From Bacteroidales bacterium UBA5621 (GTDB lineage Bacteria; Bacteroidota; Bacteroidia; Bacteroidales; VadinHA17): a DNA stretch of 17,534 nt. The notes beneath the pieces are model-generated. The model had not been told where the DNA came from. It saw only the letters and a list, made by a program, of their open reading frames with translations, and did no database searches. This document shows positions 17,290-17,534 of this stretch, one piece after another (the first letter of the stretch is position 1; every line of letters begins with the position of its first letter). Both the position numbers and the translations under genes were made by a program. The stretch covers positions 19,905 through 37,438 of the forward strand of contig DIKJ01000122.1 in the NCBI GenBank assembly GCA_002424525.1, written 5' to 3'.

Positions 17290-17534
17290 TCAGATCTGCT
17301 CCAGCCTCTTATTCCTGCCCGTCAGAAAAACACCCAGTGAATCGAATACCCAGTAGACGCATGGTATGACCATAAGTGTCAGCAGGGTGGAGGAGACGAG
17401 TCCGCCGATCACAGCCATCGCCATGGGTGATCTCAGTGAAGCGCTCTCCCCGAAGCCTATTGTCAGCGGAAGAAGTGCGAGTATTGTTGTAAGGCTTGTC
17501 ATAAGGATTGGCCTGAACCTCTGAGATCCTGCAA
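17290..17534 (-). CDS. RND efflux permease, C-terminal fragment (gene enters from right edge)
   Basis: The frame is open from the window edge to the stop at 17290 and encodes the last 81 residues of a second RND pump; the ATG at 17502 is internal. The visible part covers TM11-TM12: [19 protein letters not shown], then [22 protein letters not shown] and a short basic tail. This is the classic end of HAE/MdtBC-like pumps. The TM11 Arg and Thr that help proton relay in AcrB are both present. The tail resembles an ordinary RND terminus, with no added helices or ATPase, unlike the fusion gene that begins 21 bp downstream on the same strand. The two are very likely one operon, with the promoter and probably the membrane-fusion and outer-membrane partners outside the window. 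Confidence 0.92.
   Translation of the reverse strand, partial: AGSQRFRPILMTSLTTILALLPLTIGFGESASLRSPMAMAVIGGLVSSTLLTLMVIPCVYWVFDSLGVFLTGRNKRLEQI

Noticed and set aside
1..17534. CRISPR arrays, tRNA or rRNA genes, insertion sequences, phage genes
   Set aside because: I read both strands and saw no regular direct repeats with spacers, no cloverleaf-like sequence, no transposase or integrase, and almost no non-coding space.

Overview
The window reads as chromosomal DNA from a member of the Bacteroidota. The evidence is: (i) a long fragment of SprA, the outer-membrane translocon of the type IX secretion system, which is confined to this phylum; (ii) the sprA-gcvH neighbourhood, which I recall from other Bacteroidota; (iii) a 412-residue NusA and an IF-2 with an N-terminal linker of the Bacteroidota style; (iv) a full match to the Bacteroidota promoter pattern (TTTG, 19 bp, TAnnTTTG) in front of rimP. 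I cannot place it more finely. The window is dense with genes. No gap between genes exceeds about 170 bases, and I saw no RNA genes, insertion sequences or CRISPR arrays.

Layout. 1-5460 (+): C-terminal 1,819 codons of sprA, cut by the window edge. 5588-5962 (+): gcvH, the lipoyl carrier of glycine cleavage. 10682 down to 5969 (-): the conserved translation/transcription operon rimP-nusA-infB, read from a recognisable promoter through a leader with a terminator-like hairpin. 10850-11794 (+): an orphan radical-SAM protein of the PflX type, divergent from rimP. 17534 down to 11787 (-): a three-gene export operon entering from the right edge. It holds the C-terminal end of one RND pump, then a 1,591-residue protein, then a small six-helix ABC-2 permease whose start overlaps the end of the large gene by 14 nt.

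The most unusual item is the 1,591-residue protein. Residues 1-1035 form a complete RND efflux permease. Residues about 1047-1257 add six further predicted membrane helices. Residues about 1296-1591 are a complete ABC-type ATPase with Walker A, Q-loop, signature, Walker B and H-loop all present. The next gene supplies an ABC-2 membrane partner and the preceding gene is a second RND pump. I infer one machine, or one pathway, that joins ATP-driven transport across the inner membrane to proton-driven RND export toward the outer membrane. The substrate cannot be told from the sequence.

The remaining regions are ordinary housekeeping genes. Points of regulatory interest are the hairpin in the rimP leader, a weak terminator built across the gcvH stop codon in a 6-bp convergent gap, and two tail-to-tail junctions with essentially no spacer.
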